A stretch of DNA of 64,000 nt from Gammaproteobacteria bacterium MFB021 (GCA_000737985.1 JNVT01000085.1:1-64000), one strand, 5' to 3'; numbered from the stretch's first letter, positions 1-9,585 are shown. Numbers and translations are program-made. Notes: a model not told the origin generated them from the letters alone.

Positions 1-3000
1 GTTGCTGCTCGCGGTGACGTTGGCACTGGGCGTCAGCGTGGCAGTCCAGGTGACGCCACCATCGCTGGAGTTGAGGCCGCTCAAGGCGCCGTTGGCCACG
101 CTGAAGTCGCCCGTGGTCAGGCCGGTGACCGCTTCGCTGAAGGTGATGGTCACGGTCGCCGTCTCACCGGCAGCCAGCGCGGTGTCGCTCAACTGGATGG
201 TCGCGGTCGGGCGCTGGGTATCGATGGCGTAGTTGTTCGAGATGGTACTGCCGCTGCCGATATTGCCCGCGGCATCCTGCACCCCGGTGTTATTCAGGGT
301 GACGACATTGCTGCTGTCGGTGATATTGGCGCTGGGTGTCAGGATCGCGGTCCAGGTGGTACCGCCATCGCTGGAGCCCAGGTTGCTGAGGGCACCGTTG
401 GCGACGCTGAAGTCGGTCAGGCTCAGCCCGCTTACCGCTTCGTTGAAAGTGATGGTCACGGCGGTGGTTTCACCGATGGCCAGGGCGGTGTCGGTCACCA
501 TGATGGTGGCGCTCGGGCGCTGGGTGTCGATGGCGTAGTTGTTGGAGTCGGTGGTGCCGGTGCCGGTATTGCCGGCCGCGTCGGTGTAGCCGGTGTTATC
601 CAGGGTGATCAGGTTGCTGGCATCGGTGACGTTGGCGCTGGGCGTTAGCGTCGCCGTCCAGGTGATACCACCATCTGCGCTGTTGAGTCCCCTGATGCTG
701 CCGTTTGCCACGCTGAAGTCATCCGTGGTCAGGCCGGTCACCGCCTCGCTGAAGGTGATGGTGACGGTGGAGGTCTGGCCCGCTCTCAAGGCGGTGTCGG
801 CGACCACGATGCTGGCGCTTGGACGCTGGCTGTCGATGGCATAGTTGTCGGAGTCGGTGCTGCCGGTGCCGGCCAGGTCGGTGACGCCGGTATTGTCCAG
901 GCTGATCAGGTTGCTGCTCGCGGTGACGTTGGCACTGGGCGTCAGCGTGGCAGTCCAGGTGACGCCACCATCGCTGGAGTTGAGGCCGCTCAAGGCGCCG
1001 TTGGCCACGCTGAAGTCGCCCGTGGTCAGGCCGGTGACCGCTTCGCTGAAGGTGATGGTCACGGTCGCCGTCTCACCGGCAGCCAGCGCGGTGTCGCTCA
1101 ACTGGATGGTCGCTGTCGGGCGCTGGGTATCGATGGCGTAGTTGTTCGAGATGGTACTGCCGCTGCCGGTATTGCCCGCGGCATCCTGTACCCCGGTGTT
1201 ATTCAGGGTGATGACATTGCTGGTGTCGGTGATATTGGCGCTGGGCGTCAGAGTCGCTGTCCAGGTGGTACCGCCATCGCTGGAGCCCAGGTTGCTCAGG
1301 GTGCCGTTGGCTACGCTGAAGTCGGTAAGGCTCAGCCCGCTTACCGCTTCGTTGAAGGTAATGGTCACGGCGGTGGTTTCACCGATGGCCAGGGCGGTGT
1401 CGTTGACCACGATGTTCGCAGTCGGCCGCTGGGTATCGATGGCGTAGTTGTTGGAGTCGGTGGTGCCCGTGCCGATATTGCCGGCGGCATCGGCGTAGCC
1501 GGTGTTGTCCAGGGTGATCAGGTTGCTGGCATCGGTGACGTTGGCGCTGGGCGTCAGAGTCGCTGTCCAGGTGATGCCGCCATCGCCGGAGCTGAGGCCG
1601 CTCAGGGTGGCGTTGGCCACGCTGAAATCACCCGTGGTCAGGCCGGTCACCGCCTCGCTGAAGGTGATGGTGACGGTGGTGCTCTGGCTCGCTTTCAAGG
1701 CGGTATCGGCGACCACGATGCTGGCCGTCGGGCGCTGGGCATCGATGGCGTAGTTGTCGGAGTCGGTGGTGCCGGTGCCGGTGTTGCCGGCCAGGTCGGT
1801 GACGCCAGTATTGTCCAGGCTGATCAGGTTGCTGGCGTCGGTGACATTGGCACTGGGCGTCAGCGTGGCGGTGTAGGTGATGTTGTCCGAGGTGGACAGA
1901 TTGCTGAGCGCGCCGTTGGCCACGTTGAAGTCACCCGTGGTCAGGCCGGTCACCGCCTCGCTGAAGGTGATGGTCACGGTCGCCGTCTCACCGGCAGCCA
2001 GCGCGGTGTCGCTCAACTGGATGGTCGCGGTCGGGCGCTGGGTATCGATGGCGTAGTTGTTCGAGTTGGTGCTGCCGCTGCCGGTATTGCCCGCGGCATC
2101 CTGTACCCCGGTGTTGTTCAGGGTGATGACATTGCTGGTGTCGGTGATATTGGCGCTGGGCGTCAGAGTCGCTGTCCAGGTGGTACCGCCATCGCTGGAG
2201 CCCAGGTTGCTCAGGGTACCGTTGGCTACGCTGAAGTCGGTAAGGCTCAGCCCGCTTACCGCTTCGTTGAAGGTAATGGTCACGGCGGTGGTTTCACCGA
2301 TGGCCAGGGCGGTGTCGGTCACCATGATGGTGGCGCTCGGGCGCTGGGTGTCGATGGCGTAGTTGTTGGAGTCGGTGATGCCGGTGCCGGTATTGCCGGC
2401 CGCGTCGGTGTAGCCGGTGTTATCCAGGGTGATCAGGTTGCTGGCATCGGTGACGTTGGCGCTGGGCGTCAGGGTCGCTGTCCAGGTGGTGCCGCCGTCG
2501 CTGGAGCTGAGGTTGCTGAGCGCGCCGTTGGCGACGCTGAAGTCTGCTATGCCAAGCCCGGTTACCGCCTCGCTGAAGGTAATGGTGACGGTGGTGGTCT
2601 GGCCTGCTCTCAAGGCGCTGTCGGCGACCACGATGCTGGCGCTTGGACGCTGGGTGTCGATGGCATAGTTGTCGGAGTCGGTGCTGTCGGTGCCGGTGTT
2701 GCCGGCCAGGTCGGTGACGCCGGTATTGTCCAGGGTGATCAGGTTGCTGGCGTCGGTGACGTTGGTACTGGGCGTCAGGGTGGCGGTCCAGGTGATGTTG
2801 TCCGAGGTGGACAGATTGCTGAGAGTGCCGTTGGCCACGCTGAAGTCGCCTGTGGTCAGGCCGGTCACCGCCTCGCTGAAGGTGATGGTGACGCTGGTGG
2901 TCTGCCCGGCTTTCAGCGCGCTATCGCTCACCACGATGGCTGCCGTGGGGCGCAGGGTGTCGATGGCATAGTTGGCCGAATCGGTGCTGCCGCTGCCGAT

Positions 3001-3258
3001 ATTGCCGGCCAGATCCATCACGCCGCTGTTGTTCAGGGTGATCAGGTTGCTGGTATCGCTGATGCCGGCATCTGGCGTGAAGGTGGCCGTCCAGGTCAGG
3101 CCGCCATCGCTGCTGCTGAGGCCGCTGAGGCTGCCGTTGGCCACGCTGAAGTCTGCGATATCCAGGCCCTGCACGGTTTCGTTGAAGGTCACTGTGACGG
3201 TGGCGGTCTCGCCGATCCGCAGGGCGGTGTCGCTGAGGGTGATGCTGCTGGCAGCCGG
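1..3258 (-). repeat. Array of ~303-bp Ig-like domain repeats in three-domain super-repeats
   Basis: The domain boundary motif YAIDTQRP (TCGATGGC on the plus strand) recurs at 221, 527, 833, 1130, 1436, 1742, 2045, 2351, 2657 and 2960. The spacings are 297-306 bp, always multiples of three. A higher-order period is visible: equivalent domains recur 909, 909 and 915 bp apart. Bases 1 to about 236 are nearly identical to 910-1145. The units are in-frame protein repeats, not DNA elements of another kind. Confidence 0.9.
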
Positions 3259-6200
3259 GCGCACGCCGTCCACCACCAGGGCCTTATTGGCGCCCAGGGA
3301 ACCTGCAGCGCCAGGTGCCGGCAGGGTGAGGAGGGCGGCCTGGCTGGTGCCGTCCTGAATGCTGCCGCCGTTGAGGCTCAGGGCCGAGGTGGAGGCGTAG
3401 TCGAGGTCGGCGGAGCTGTCACCGGCCTGTACGGTGTAGCTGAAGCTCAGGGTGTCGCTGCCCGAGCCGGAGATATAGCTGAGTACGCGGTCGGTGCTGC
3501 CGGTTTCCAGGGTCAGGGTCGGGCTGCCGCTGACGTTCACGGCGTTGCTGAACTGGACGGTGACGACGATGGTGTCGCCGATCTTGTAGGTGCCGTTGGC
3601 CGTGCTGGACGAAACGCTGGTGATCGTCGGGGCGGTGGGGGCGGTCAGGGTCAGGTCATTGCCAGTGTCGCCCGCATAGCTGGTGGTCAATTGGGTGCCA
3701 TTGCCCGCTGCGTTGAAGGTGCTGCCCTCGCTGAGGCCACTGAAGGTGCCGGTGATGGCATCGGAGGCGTCATTGAGGATGACCCCATAGATCTCGCCAT
3801 TGCCAGCCGCGTAGCCGTGGTTGACGGCCAGCGTCGCGCCGGAAACGTCGACGGCACCATTGACCACGACCTGGTCGTAGCCGGTGCCAGCACTGGCGCC
3901 ATCGATATCCAGTGCCAGGGTGCTGCCTGCATCCAGGGTCAGATTGCCATTCACGGTCAGGGTGCCGGCGCCGCCGTTGCCCGGGGAGAGGGTGCCGCCG
4001 TTCTGCACGATGACGTCGCCACCCAGGGTGCCGCCGCCGGCCAGGGTGGCGCCATTGGCCACCGTAGTGGCGCTATTGGTGCTGCCATCCACGACCAAGG
4101 TGCCGGCGGACACGCTGTTCGTACCCGTGTTGGTGTTGCTGCTCGACAAGGTCAGGTTGCTGGCGCCCGTCTTGATCAGGCCGCCGCTGCCGCTGATCAC
4201 GCCGGAGAGCGTGGCGGCGGCGCCGGCATTGAGGGTGGTCACGCCGGTCAAGGCCAGGGCATTGTCGATGGTGGTGTTGCCCGTGATCTGCAGGGTGGTG
4301 CCGTTGGCCAGGTTGAGGCTGCCGGCGCCGAGATTGCTGTCACCGGCGACGCTCAGGGTGCCGGCGCTGACGTTGGTGCTGCCGTTGTAGCTGTTGCTAC
4401 CGCTCAGGGTCAGTGTTGCAGCGCCGGTCTTGGTCAGGTTGTTGCTGCCGCTGATCACGCCGGAGAGCGTGGTGTCTGCGCCAGTGTTCACCGTGGCGTT
4501 GCCGCTCAGGGCAATGGCGTTGTCAAGGGTGGTGGCGTTGGTCACGGTAAGGGTCGTACCGGCGCCCAGGGTCAGGGTGCCGCTGCCGAGGTTGGCGTCG
4601 CTGGCCACGCTCAGGGTGCCGGCGCCGACGGTGGTCGCGCCGTAAGTGTTGTTGCCGGATAGCGTGAGGGTCGCGGCACCTGTCTTGCTCAGGGTGTAGG
4701 CACCACTGACCACGCCGGACAGGGTGGCATTGGCCGCGGCAGTGACCGTGGCGTTACCACCGAGGACGATGGCGTTGTCGACGGTGGTCGCGCCGGTGAG
4801 CGCCAACGTGGTGTCGGCGGCCAGATTGACCGTTCCAGAGCCGAGGTTGGCATCGCTGTCCACGTTCAGGGTGCCGGCGCTGACATAGGTGGCGGCGTAG
4901 CTGTTGCTACCGGCCAGGCTCAGGGCGCCTGCGCCGGCTTTCGTCAGGTCGTAAGCGCCACTGATGGCGCCACTGAGGGTGGCGGCATCGCTGTTGTCGA
5001 TGGTGCTGTTGCCGGTGAGGGCGATGGCATTGTCGATGGTCGTGGCGCCGGTGATTGCGAGCGTGCTGCCAGCCAGGGTCAGGTCGCCTGTGCCGAGGTT
5101 GGCATCACCGGCGATCGACAGCGTGCCAGCGGACACCGTGGTGGTGCCGGAATAGCCGTTGCTGCCGGCCAGGGTGAGAACGCCATTGCCCTGCTTGATC
5201 AGCGAGCCGCTGCCGGAAATCACACCAAGAACCGAGGTACTGGTGTTGTCGCCGCCGGAGATCAGGCTGTAGCTGCCGAGTTGGATGCTGGCGTTGGTGT
5301 TGTTGCTCGCCAGGCTGCCGATGGTTTGATCCGAGAGCAGGGTCAGCACGCTGTTGCCGTTGACCCGTATCGCACTGCTGCTGGACATCGAAGCGTCGCC
5401 ATCGAGCTTCAGCCAACCATAATTGAGCAGCGTGGTGCTGCCGGTGTAGCTGTTGCTGCCGGAGAGGGTCAGCGCATGGCTGGCCGAGTCTGTCTGGTTG
5501 ATAGACAGGCCACCGTTGCCACTGATATTGCCGGAGAAGGTGGTGTCCGCAGTCTGGGTCGTCGTAAGGGTGCTGCTGCCCAGGCTGATCGCCCCCGCCC
5601 CGGAGAGGTTGCCTATGGTTTCGTTACTGTTCAGCGCCAGGGTGGCGCCTGCGGCGACCGAGACGCTGCTGTCGTTGGCAATGGCATCACCATTGGCGAC
5701 GACCAGAGTACCCGCGGAAATGTTGGTGCCGCCGGAGAAGGTGTTGGACGCGCCGCTCAGGGTCAGGTTGCCGGCGCCTGCCTTGGTCAGCGCGCCGCTA
5801 CCGGCGATCAGGCTGGAAATGTTGGCACTATCGCCCGATCCATGGATAAAGGTCTGCGTCGTGCCGCCGGCCAGGGTGATGGTGCCACCGCTGAGCGTCA
5901 GGCCGCTAGCCTGATCCAGGTCGAAGGTCAAACTCTCGTTGATCGACACGCTGTTGAGATTGAGCGTCTGGCCGGCCAGGGAAGCATCGAAGACGAGGGT
6001 CTGGCTGCCGGTGTTGTCGGTGGCCGCGATGGCCACGGCCTCGCTGAAACTCACACCGTTGCTGACATTGATGGTGGCAGTATCGGTGTTGTTGGTTACG
6101 TAAATGAAATCGCTGGTGACGGTGGTCGTGGCGTTGGCACTGCCACCAGCGCCGTCATTGAGGGTGAAGCGGATGCTGGCGTCGCCGGCTGGCGTATCGT

Positions 6201-7782
6201 TTCGGTAGGTGATGCGCTGTGCCACGTCGTTGACCAACGCCGTGGTGGCGTTGGTGGCGCTACTGGTGAAGTTGACGGTCAGCACGCCGTTGCTATTGGT
6301 GAAGGTGGCGAAGGTCTGCCCGCTAGACTGCAGGTTGCTGCCGCTGACGGTGAACAGGGCGCCGCTGGTATCGAAGCCCAGGCTATCGCTGCTCACCGCG
6401 GTGCCGTTGCGCTGGATTACCAGGCTGGCACCGGACCAGTTGCCGTTGCCGCCGTTGAGAGCCCCGAGTTCGCTGTCGCTCAGGCTGGCGTTGCTGCCTG
6501 CGTCGAGGCGCACGCTATCGCCGACTCCGGCCCAGGCCACGCTGTCGCCATTGAGATTGCCGAGCGTGGGAGGGCTATTGCTTCCTCTCAGATCTGTCAG
6601 ATTCAGTTGCTGCAGATCCATGTTAGCGACAGATGTAGCACCGCTCAGATTGGTCACGCGCAGGGTGAAGGCGGAGATGTCATTGAATTTGGATGCATCC
6701 AGATCGACGGTCAGTGGCCCTTGAGCAGTGCTGTAGGTGAATGACTCAGAGACGGCGACACCACCAGAGGTGGCGCTGAAGTCGAGGCGATAGTTGCCAC
6801 CGAAACTCTGGATCACCATGCCGTCTAGGTCGAATGTGCCGAGGTCGACGTTGTCTGCCGTCCAGGTCAGCTCGTAGTAGTAGTTGTCGTCGACATCCTT
6901 CACCGAGCTGTTCTGAAAATAGATGGAGTTGGGTGAGCTGGCCCGTGTGGCGCCGGTCGATTCGGTAATGGTGAAACCGTCGACGGTGTTGCCGCCGGTA
7001 TTGTTACTCCAGTAGGTATCGCTGAACGCCTGATTGGGCGAGGGCAGCGCCAGCAGATTGTCGTAGTTCGCCAGTTGCGCCATATCCAGCACGTCATGAG
7101 CGGAAATTTCGCCACTCTGCCGCTCCAGATCCCAGTCCCCGCCCATGGAAGCAGCACCGGTTCTATCGGACGAGGCAGCGATGTCGGCCTGGGTCAGTGT
7201 CGCCAGTTGCGCCACCAGTGCCGCACCGCTGTCGCTGCGTCCGATGTCGCAGCCATAGAGGAGGATGTCGCCGTCGCTACCGAGGCTGGCCCCAATCGCG
7301 GCCAGCTCGGTCGAGTGGCCGGCGATGTTCTGGCTGTCCAGCGTGGTCGTGCCTAGTTTCAGCAGGCCTTCGTCGCCATGGCTGAGAATATGGATGGCAT
7401 CGATGTCCTGCCGGCCCTGCAGGTAGTCGGCGATCTGTTGCAGGCCGTCGCGGTTGCCGTCGAGCACTACCATCTCGACTCCGGGGCGCAGTGAGGCGAT
7501 CAGTTGTTCCTTGTCGGCCACTTGACCGTCGATGAACACCAGATCCTGACGCTGGTCGGATGTGGCACTCTCCGGCGCTGCAGCCAGAGTGTCGTGCGAG
7601 GCGTCACTGGTGCTTGCCGCATCCGGGGTATCGGTCGGCTGGCTGTCAGCCGTGTCGGCAACGGTAGCGGCCACGGCGCCGTCGAACATCATGCGCGCTT
7701 CGAGACTGATGGCCAGGGGGGCATGCGACGGGCCGGTATGGGGTTTGGCACTCGTCGAGACTTTCAGCAGTTTCCGTAACAC
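1..7782 (-). CDS. Giant DUF4347 / Ig-like repeat surface protein (3' end outside window)
   Basis: Open frame of 2,594 codons without a stop, cut by the left window edge, so the C-terminus is unseen. I start it at the GTG at 7782 because GAGGAG lies 6 nt upstream. The N-terminus has an LEARMMFDGA motif (residues ~27-36) typical of DUF4347 proteins. The DUF4347 domain follows (~80-240) with HILSHGDEG and LLYGCDIG. After a cadherin-like stretch (~350-480) come autotransporter-type beta-strand repeats (~608-1231; units such as LTKTGAATLTLSGSNSY), then a hydrophilic link and about ten ~100-residue Ig-like (Big_12-like) domains from ~1508 to the edge. No cleavable Sec signal is evident, which fits type I-like or other dedicated export. 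Probably a very large surface adhesin. Its likely exporter genes lie at 10,154-14,345. Function is inferred from domain content. Confidence 0.85.
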   Translation of the reverse strand, partial: MLRKLLKVSTSAKPHTGPSHAPLAISLEARMMFDGAVAATVADTADSQPTDTPDAASTSDASHDTLAAAPESATSDQRQDLVFIDGQVADKEQLIASLRPGVEMVVLDGNRDGLQQIADYLQGRQDIDAIHILSHGDEGLLKLGTTTLDSQNIAGHSTELAAIGASLGSDGDILLYGCDIGRSDSGAALVAQLATLTQADIAASSDRTGAASMGGDWDLERQSGEISAHDVLDMAQLANYDNLLALPSPNQAFSDTYWSNNTGGNTVDGFTITESTGATRASSPNSIYFQNSSVKDVDDNYYYELTWTADNVDLGTFDLDGMVIQSFGGNYRLDFSATSGGVAVSESFTYSTAQGPLTVDLDASKFNDISAFTLRVTNLSGATSVANMDLQQLNLTDLRGSNSPPTLGNLNGDSVAWAGVGDSVRLDAGSNASLSDSELGALNGGNGNWSGASLVIQRNGTAVSSDSLGFDTSGALFTVSGSNLQSSGQTFATFTNSNGVLTVNFTSSATNATTALVNDVAQRITYRNDTPAGDASIRFTLNDGAGGSANATTTVTSDFIYVTNNTDTATINVSNGVSFSEAVAIAATDNTGSQTLVFDASLAGQTLNLNSVSINESLTFDLDQASGLTLSGGTITLAGGTTQTFIHGSGDSANISSLIAGSGALTKAGAGNLTLSGASNTFSGGTNISAGTLVVANGDAIANDSSVSVAAGATLALNSNETIGNLSGAGAISLGSSTLTTTQTADTTFSGNISGNGGLSINQTDSASHALTLSGSNSYTGSTTLLNYGWLKLDGDASMSSSSAIRVNGNSVLTLLSDQTIGSLASNNTNASIQLGSYSLISGGDNTSTSVLGVISGSGSLIKQGNGVLTLAGSNGYSGTTTVSAGTLSIAGDANLGTGDLTLAGSTLAITGATTIDNAIALTGNSTIDNSDAATLSGAISGAYDLTKAGAGALSLAGSNSYAATYVSAGTLNVDSDANLGSGTVNLAADTTLALTGATTVDNAIVLGGNATVTAAANATLSGVVSGAYTLSKTGAATLTLSGNNTYGATTVGAGTLSVASDANLGSGTLTLGAGTTLTVTNATTLDNAIALSGNATVNTGADTTLSGVISGSNNLTKTGAATLTLSGSNSYNGSTNVSAGTLSVAGDSNLGAGSLNLANGTTLQITGNTTIDNALALTGVTTLNAGAAATLSGVISGSGGLIKTGASNLTLSSSNTNTGTNSVSAGTLVVDGSTNSATTVANGATLAGGGTLGGDVIVQNGGTLSPGNGGAGTLTVNGNLTLDAGSTLALDIDGASAGTGYDQVVVNGAVDVSGATLAVNHGYAAGNGEIYGVILNDASDAITGTFSGLSEGSTFNAAGNGTQLTTSYAGDTGNDLTLTAPTAPTITSVSSSTANGTYKIGDTIVVTVQFSNAVNVSGSPTLTLETGSTDRVLSYISGSGSDTLSFSYTVQAGDSSADLDYASTSALSLNGGSIQDGTSQAALLTLPAPGAAGSLGANKALVVDGVRPAASSITLSDTALRIGETATVTVTFNETVQGLDIADFSVANGSLSGLSSSDGGLTWTATFTPDAGISDTSNLITLNNSGVMDLAGNIGSGSTDSANYAIDTLRPTAAIVVSDSALKAGQTTSVTITFSEAVTGLTTGDFSVANGTLSNLSTSDNITWTATLTPSTNVTDASNLITLDNTGVTDLAGNTGTDSTDSDNYAIDTQRPSASIVVADSALRAGQTTTVTITFSEAVTGLGIADFSVANGALSNLSSSDGGTTWTATLTPSANVTDASNLITLDNTGYTDAAGNTGTGITDSNNYAIDTQRPSATIMVTDTALAIGETTAVTITFNEAVSGLSLTDFSVANGTLSNLGSSDGGTTWTATLTPSANITDTSNVITLNNTGVQDAAGNTGSGSTNSNNYAIDTQRPTATIQLSDTALAAGETATVTITFSEAVTGLTTGDFNVANGALSNLSTSDNITYTATLTPSANVTDASNLISLDNTGVTDLAGNTGTGTTDSDNYAIDAQRPTASIVVADTALKASQSTTVTITFSEAVTGLTTGDFSVANATLSGLSSGDGGITWTATLTPSANVTDASNLITLDNTGYADAAGNIGTGTTDSNNYAIDTQRPTANIVVNDTALAIGETTAVTITFNEAVSGLSLTDFSVANGTLSNLGSSDGGTTWTATLTPSANITDTSNVITLNNTGVQDAAGNTGSGSTISNNYAIDTQRPTATIQLSDTALAAGETATVTITFSEAVTGLTTGDFSVANGALSGLNSSDGGVTWTATLTPSANVTASSNLISLDNTGVTDLAGTGSTDSDNYAIDSQRPSASIVVADTALRAGQTSTVTITFSEAVTGLTTDDFSVANGSIRGLNSADGGITWTATLTPSANVTDASNLITLDNTGYTDAAGNTGTGTTDSNNYAIDTQRPSATIMVTDTALAIGETTAVTITFNEAVSGLSLTDFSVANGALSNLGSSDGGTTWTAILTPSANITDSSNVVTLNNTGVQDAAGNIGSGSTISNNYAIDTQRPTATIQLSDTALAAGETATVTITFSEAVTGLTTGDFSVANGALSGLNSSDGGVTWTATLTPSANVTASSN
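4090..5960 (-). repeat. Autotransporter-type beta-strand repeat array inside the giant gene
   Basis: Six to seven degenerate units of about 250-300 bp encode the pattern GSNSYxGxTTVSAGTLxVAGDAxLG (broken here by variable positions). Unit starts are recognisable near 5740, 5440, 5150, 4900, 4645 and 4385 on the complementary strand. This pattern matches the passenger-associated repeat of autotransporters, which folds as a right-handed beta-helix. The repeats are much more diverged than the Ig-like array, so they are older. Confidence 0.7.
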
Positions 7783-7788
7783 TAGACA

Positions 7789-7794
7789 CTCCTC
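7789..7794 (-). promoter_or_regulatory. Shine-Dalgarno deciding the GTG start of the giant gene
   Basis: GAGGAG on the minus strand, 6 nt before the GTG at 7782-7780. The next in-frame methionine, at MMFDGA, would remove the conserved head motif, so GTG is preferred. Confidence 0.6.
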
Positions 7795-8062
7795 ACTCGG
7801 ATTCACCGTGCCCGCACTCCTCGGGTGCCGGGCCGCGCGTGGAGTAGTGAACGGGTATGCAAAAGTAACAGGACGTCGTTGGATTTAACGGCCAGTAAAC
7901 GCAGTCTACTGGGTTCATATCACACAATGGGAGATGGCAGGCGAAATAAATATTCGCTCGCACTGATGGACTCGATGGGTCTTAATGACGATGAACCGCG
8001 AGCAGAGTATGGCGGTGTTGGTGACTCCATGGCCATATGGCTAAAAAATCAAGGGAATAGTC

Positions 8063-8650
8063 ATGAGCGATCAGTCCTACATCGGTGCGATCAGTGGTTG
8101 GGCACCCAACTTCGCGCCGCGCAACTGGGCCTTCTGCCAGGGGCAGTTGCTGCCCGTGAGTCAGTATCAGACACTCTTTTCCATCCTCGGTACGACCTAT
8201 GGGGGAGATGGTCGGACCACCTTCGCTCTGCCCGACCTGCAAGGCCGTGTACCCATCGGGGAAGGGCAGTTGCCAGGCGGTTCGGCGTATAAACTCGGTC
8301 AGAAGGCAGGCCAGGAAACCGTAACCCTGACCGAGCAGCAGATGCCCGCTCATAGCCATGGGGCAACGGTCACGGCCACGGCTTCCTTGCCTGCCAGCGA
8401 TAAGCCGGCCACGACCGCTACGCCGACAGCCGACACCGTGTTGGCCAGTGCCAACGGCGCCTTGGGTCGAGAGTCCGTCGATGTGAAGATCTACGCGCCG
8501 AAGCCTGGTTCGGTCAGCCTACCTCTTAGCACGACGGCCTCCGTGACCGTGGGTAACGCTGGCGGCAATCAGCCGTTCTCCGTCCTCCAGCCCTATACCG
8601 TCATCAACTACATCATCTGCCTGCAAGGGATCTACCCCCAACGCGGCTGA
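8063..8650 (+). CDS. Phage tail collar domain ('microcystin-dependent') protein 1
   Basis: 195 residues. It opens with SYIGAISGWAPNFAPRNW and continues with GQLLPVSQYQTLFSILGTTYGGDGRTTFALPDLQGR, broken only by variable sites; this is the signature of the tail-collar (PF07484) family. The family is named for phage tails but is common in bacterial clusters with large surface proteins. The C-terminus, ending near QPYTVINYIICLQGIYP, is the usual beta-rich close. It is read divergently from the giant DUF4347 gene and followed by a paralogue. A weak AAGGGA ribosome site precedes the ATG. No tail, capsid or terminase genes are nearby, so it is not prophage. Exact role unknown; a fibre or attachment tip is plausible. 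Confidence 0.85.
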   Translation: MSDQSYIGAISGWAPNFAPRNWAFCQGQLLPVSQYQTLFSILGTTYGGDGRTTFALPDLQGRVPIGEGQLPGGSAYKLGQKAGQETVTLTEQQMPAHSHGATVTATASLPASDKPATTATPTADTVLASANGALGRESVDVKIYAPKPGSVSLPLSTTASVTVGNAGGNQPFSVLQPYTVINYIICLQGIYPQRG

Positions 8651-8687
8651 TGGCTCGAGGAGTATCGCAATAGATATCGACAGCTAT

Positions 8688-9263
8688 ATGGGGGTTATCG
8701 CCCCCTTTGCCGGTAACTTCGCGCCGCGCGGCTGGATGATCTGCAACGGGCAGCTCTTGTCGATTGCCCAGTTCGACGCACTGTTTTCTCTGTTAGGTAA
8801 TACCTATGGCGGGGATGGCCGCACCACCTTTGGCTTGCCCAATCTCAATGGACGGGTGTCCATGGGAAGCGGTATCAATACAGCCGGACGGCAATACGTT
8901 GAGGGGCAGAGTGCCGGTGCGGAACGTACCGCGCTGCTAGTCAATAATCTGCCTGCGCATACGCACACCGGGACTGCTCATGCAGACGTTGCTTGGCAGG
9001 CAACAGCGACGCCAGCCGATGCCAATCAAGTCTCGGCGAGCGCCACGCTCGGAGAGAGCGTGGGGGCTTCTGGCCGTGATTCGGCAACGGTGCAGATCTA
9101 CGCGCCGGCACCGGGCACCGTGGCGCTACCGGCACAACTGCAGATCGCAATGCAACTGGCCAACAGTGGGCAGAATCAACCGACCAACTTTAGCATTCTG
9201 CAGCCGGTATTGGCCTTGACGCAGTGCATCTGCGTGGAGGGCATCTACCCGAGCCGGCCCTGA
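8688..9263 (+). CDS. Phage tail collar domain protein 2 (true start possibly ATA at 8670)
   Basis: 191 residues from the first ATG, with GVIAPFAGNFAPRGWMICNGQLLS and TYGGDGRTTFGLPNLNGR-type blocks and the closing ICVEGIYPSRP. It is a clear paralogue of the preceding gene. The ATG at 8688 lacks a ribosome site. A strong GAGGAG (8657-8662) instead sits 7 nt before an in-frame ATA at 8670. Counting from that ATA, residues 5-8 (SYMG) align exactly with residues 5-8 (SYIG) of the first paralogue counted from its ATG. An ATA initiation codon, or an ATG mutated to ATA, is therefore plausible and would give 197 residues. It probably shares a transcript with the preceding gene. Confidence 0.85.
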   Translation: MGVIAPFAGNFAPRGWMICNGQLLSIAQFDALFSLLGNTYGGDGRTTFGLPNLNGRVSMGSGINTAGRQYVEGQSAGAERTALLVNNLPAHTHTGTAHADVAWQATATPADANQVSASATLGESVGASGRDSATVQIYAPAPGTVALPAQLQIAMQLANSGQNQPTNFSILQPVLALTQCICVEGIYPSRP

Positions 9264-9271
9264 TTGGCAGG

Positions 9272-9306
9272 TACTATCAGGCCTAGTTGAACTGGGCCTG
9301 ATAGTA
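9272..9306. terminator. Perfect 12-bp inverted repeat between convergent genes
   Basis: TACTATCAGGCC (9272-9283) pairs perfectly with GGCCTGATAGTA (9295-9306) across an 11-nt loop. The right arm lies in the last codons of the minus-strand gene and the left arm in the gap after tail-collar gene 2. It could act as a shared terminator for the convergent pair, but there is no clear T-run. Confidence 0.5.
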
Positions 9307-9585
9307 ACGCAGCCCGTCTCCCGGGGAGACAATCGGACTCAGATAGAGCAGGTATTCTTGACCGCTCGCGCTCTTGAGACGGTACTGGGCCTCCAGCAGC
9401 ATGACGTTCATGGGGGTGGTGAATATCAGTGCGAAAGGTTGGCGGTGACCACCGTTCGTACCCGTGCCTTCCACCAGTTTGTGAAGTGTCAGTTGCACCG
9501 GGTCGGGCACGGTTTCTGCTGTGAACACCTGGCCGATTTCGGCATTGAACGCCTGGGCTGTCAGCCCTTGGGTGTCGATGAGCAT
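9283..9585 (-). CDS. DUF6916-like protein
   Basis: 100 residues, beginning MLIDTQGLTAQAFNAEIG and rich in beta-strand-like segments, with LHKLVEG and PFALIFTTP. This resembles the small DUF6916 family, which occurs beside tail-collar proteins; the assignment is from memory of the family pattern. It is convergent with tail-collar gene 2 and divergent from the acetyltransferase gene. No catalytic motif, signal peptide or membrane segment is visible. A structural or chaperone-like part of the same surface-protein locus is an inference only. Confidence 0.65.
   Translation of the reverse strand: MLIDTQGLTAQAFNAEIGQVFTAETVPDPVQLTLHKLVEGTGTNGGHRQPFALIFTTPMNVMLLEAQYRLKSASGQEYLLYLSPIVSPGDGLRYYQAQFN

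Noticed and set aside
1-3258. Regular ~303-bp repeats as a possible CRISPR or satellite array
   Set aside because: Units are in-frame, far longer than CRISPR repeats and translate to Ig-like domains.
2-6744. Many plus-strand frames of 60-490 codons across the giant gene
   Set aside because: They are complementary-strand shadows: regular spacing follows the domain repeats, the products are low-complexity, and none has a convincing ribosome site. The minus frame carries recognisable domains throughout.
8063-9263. Tail-collar genes as evidence of a prophage
   Set aside because: No capsid, terminase, portal, lysis or integrase genes are present. The family is widespread in non-phage surface clusters.
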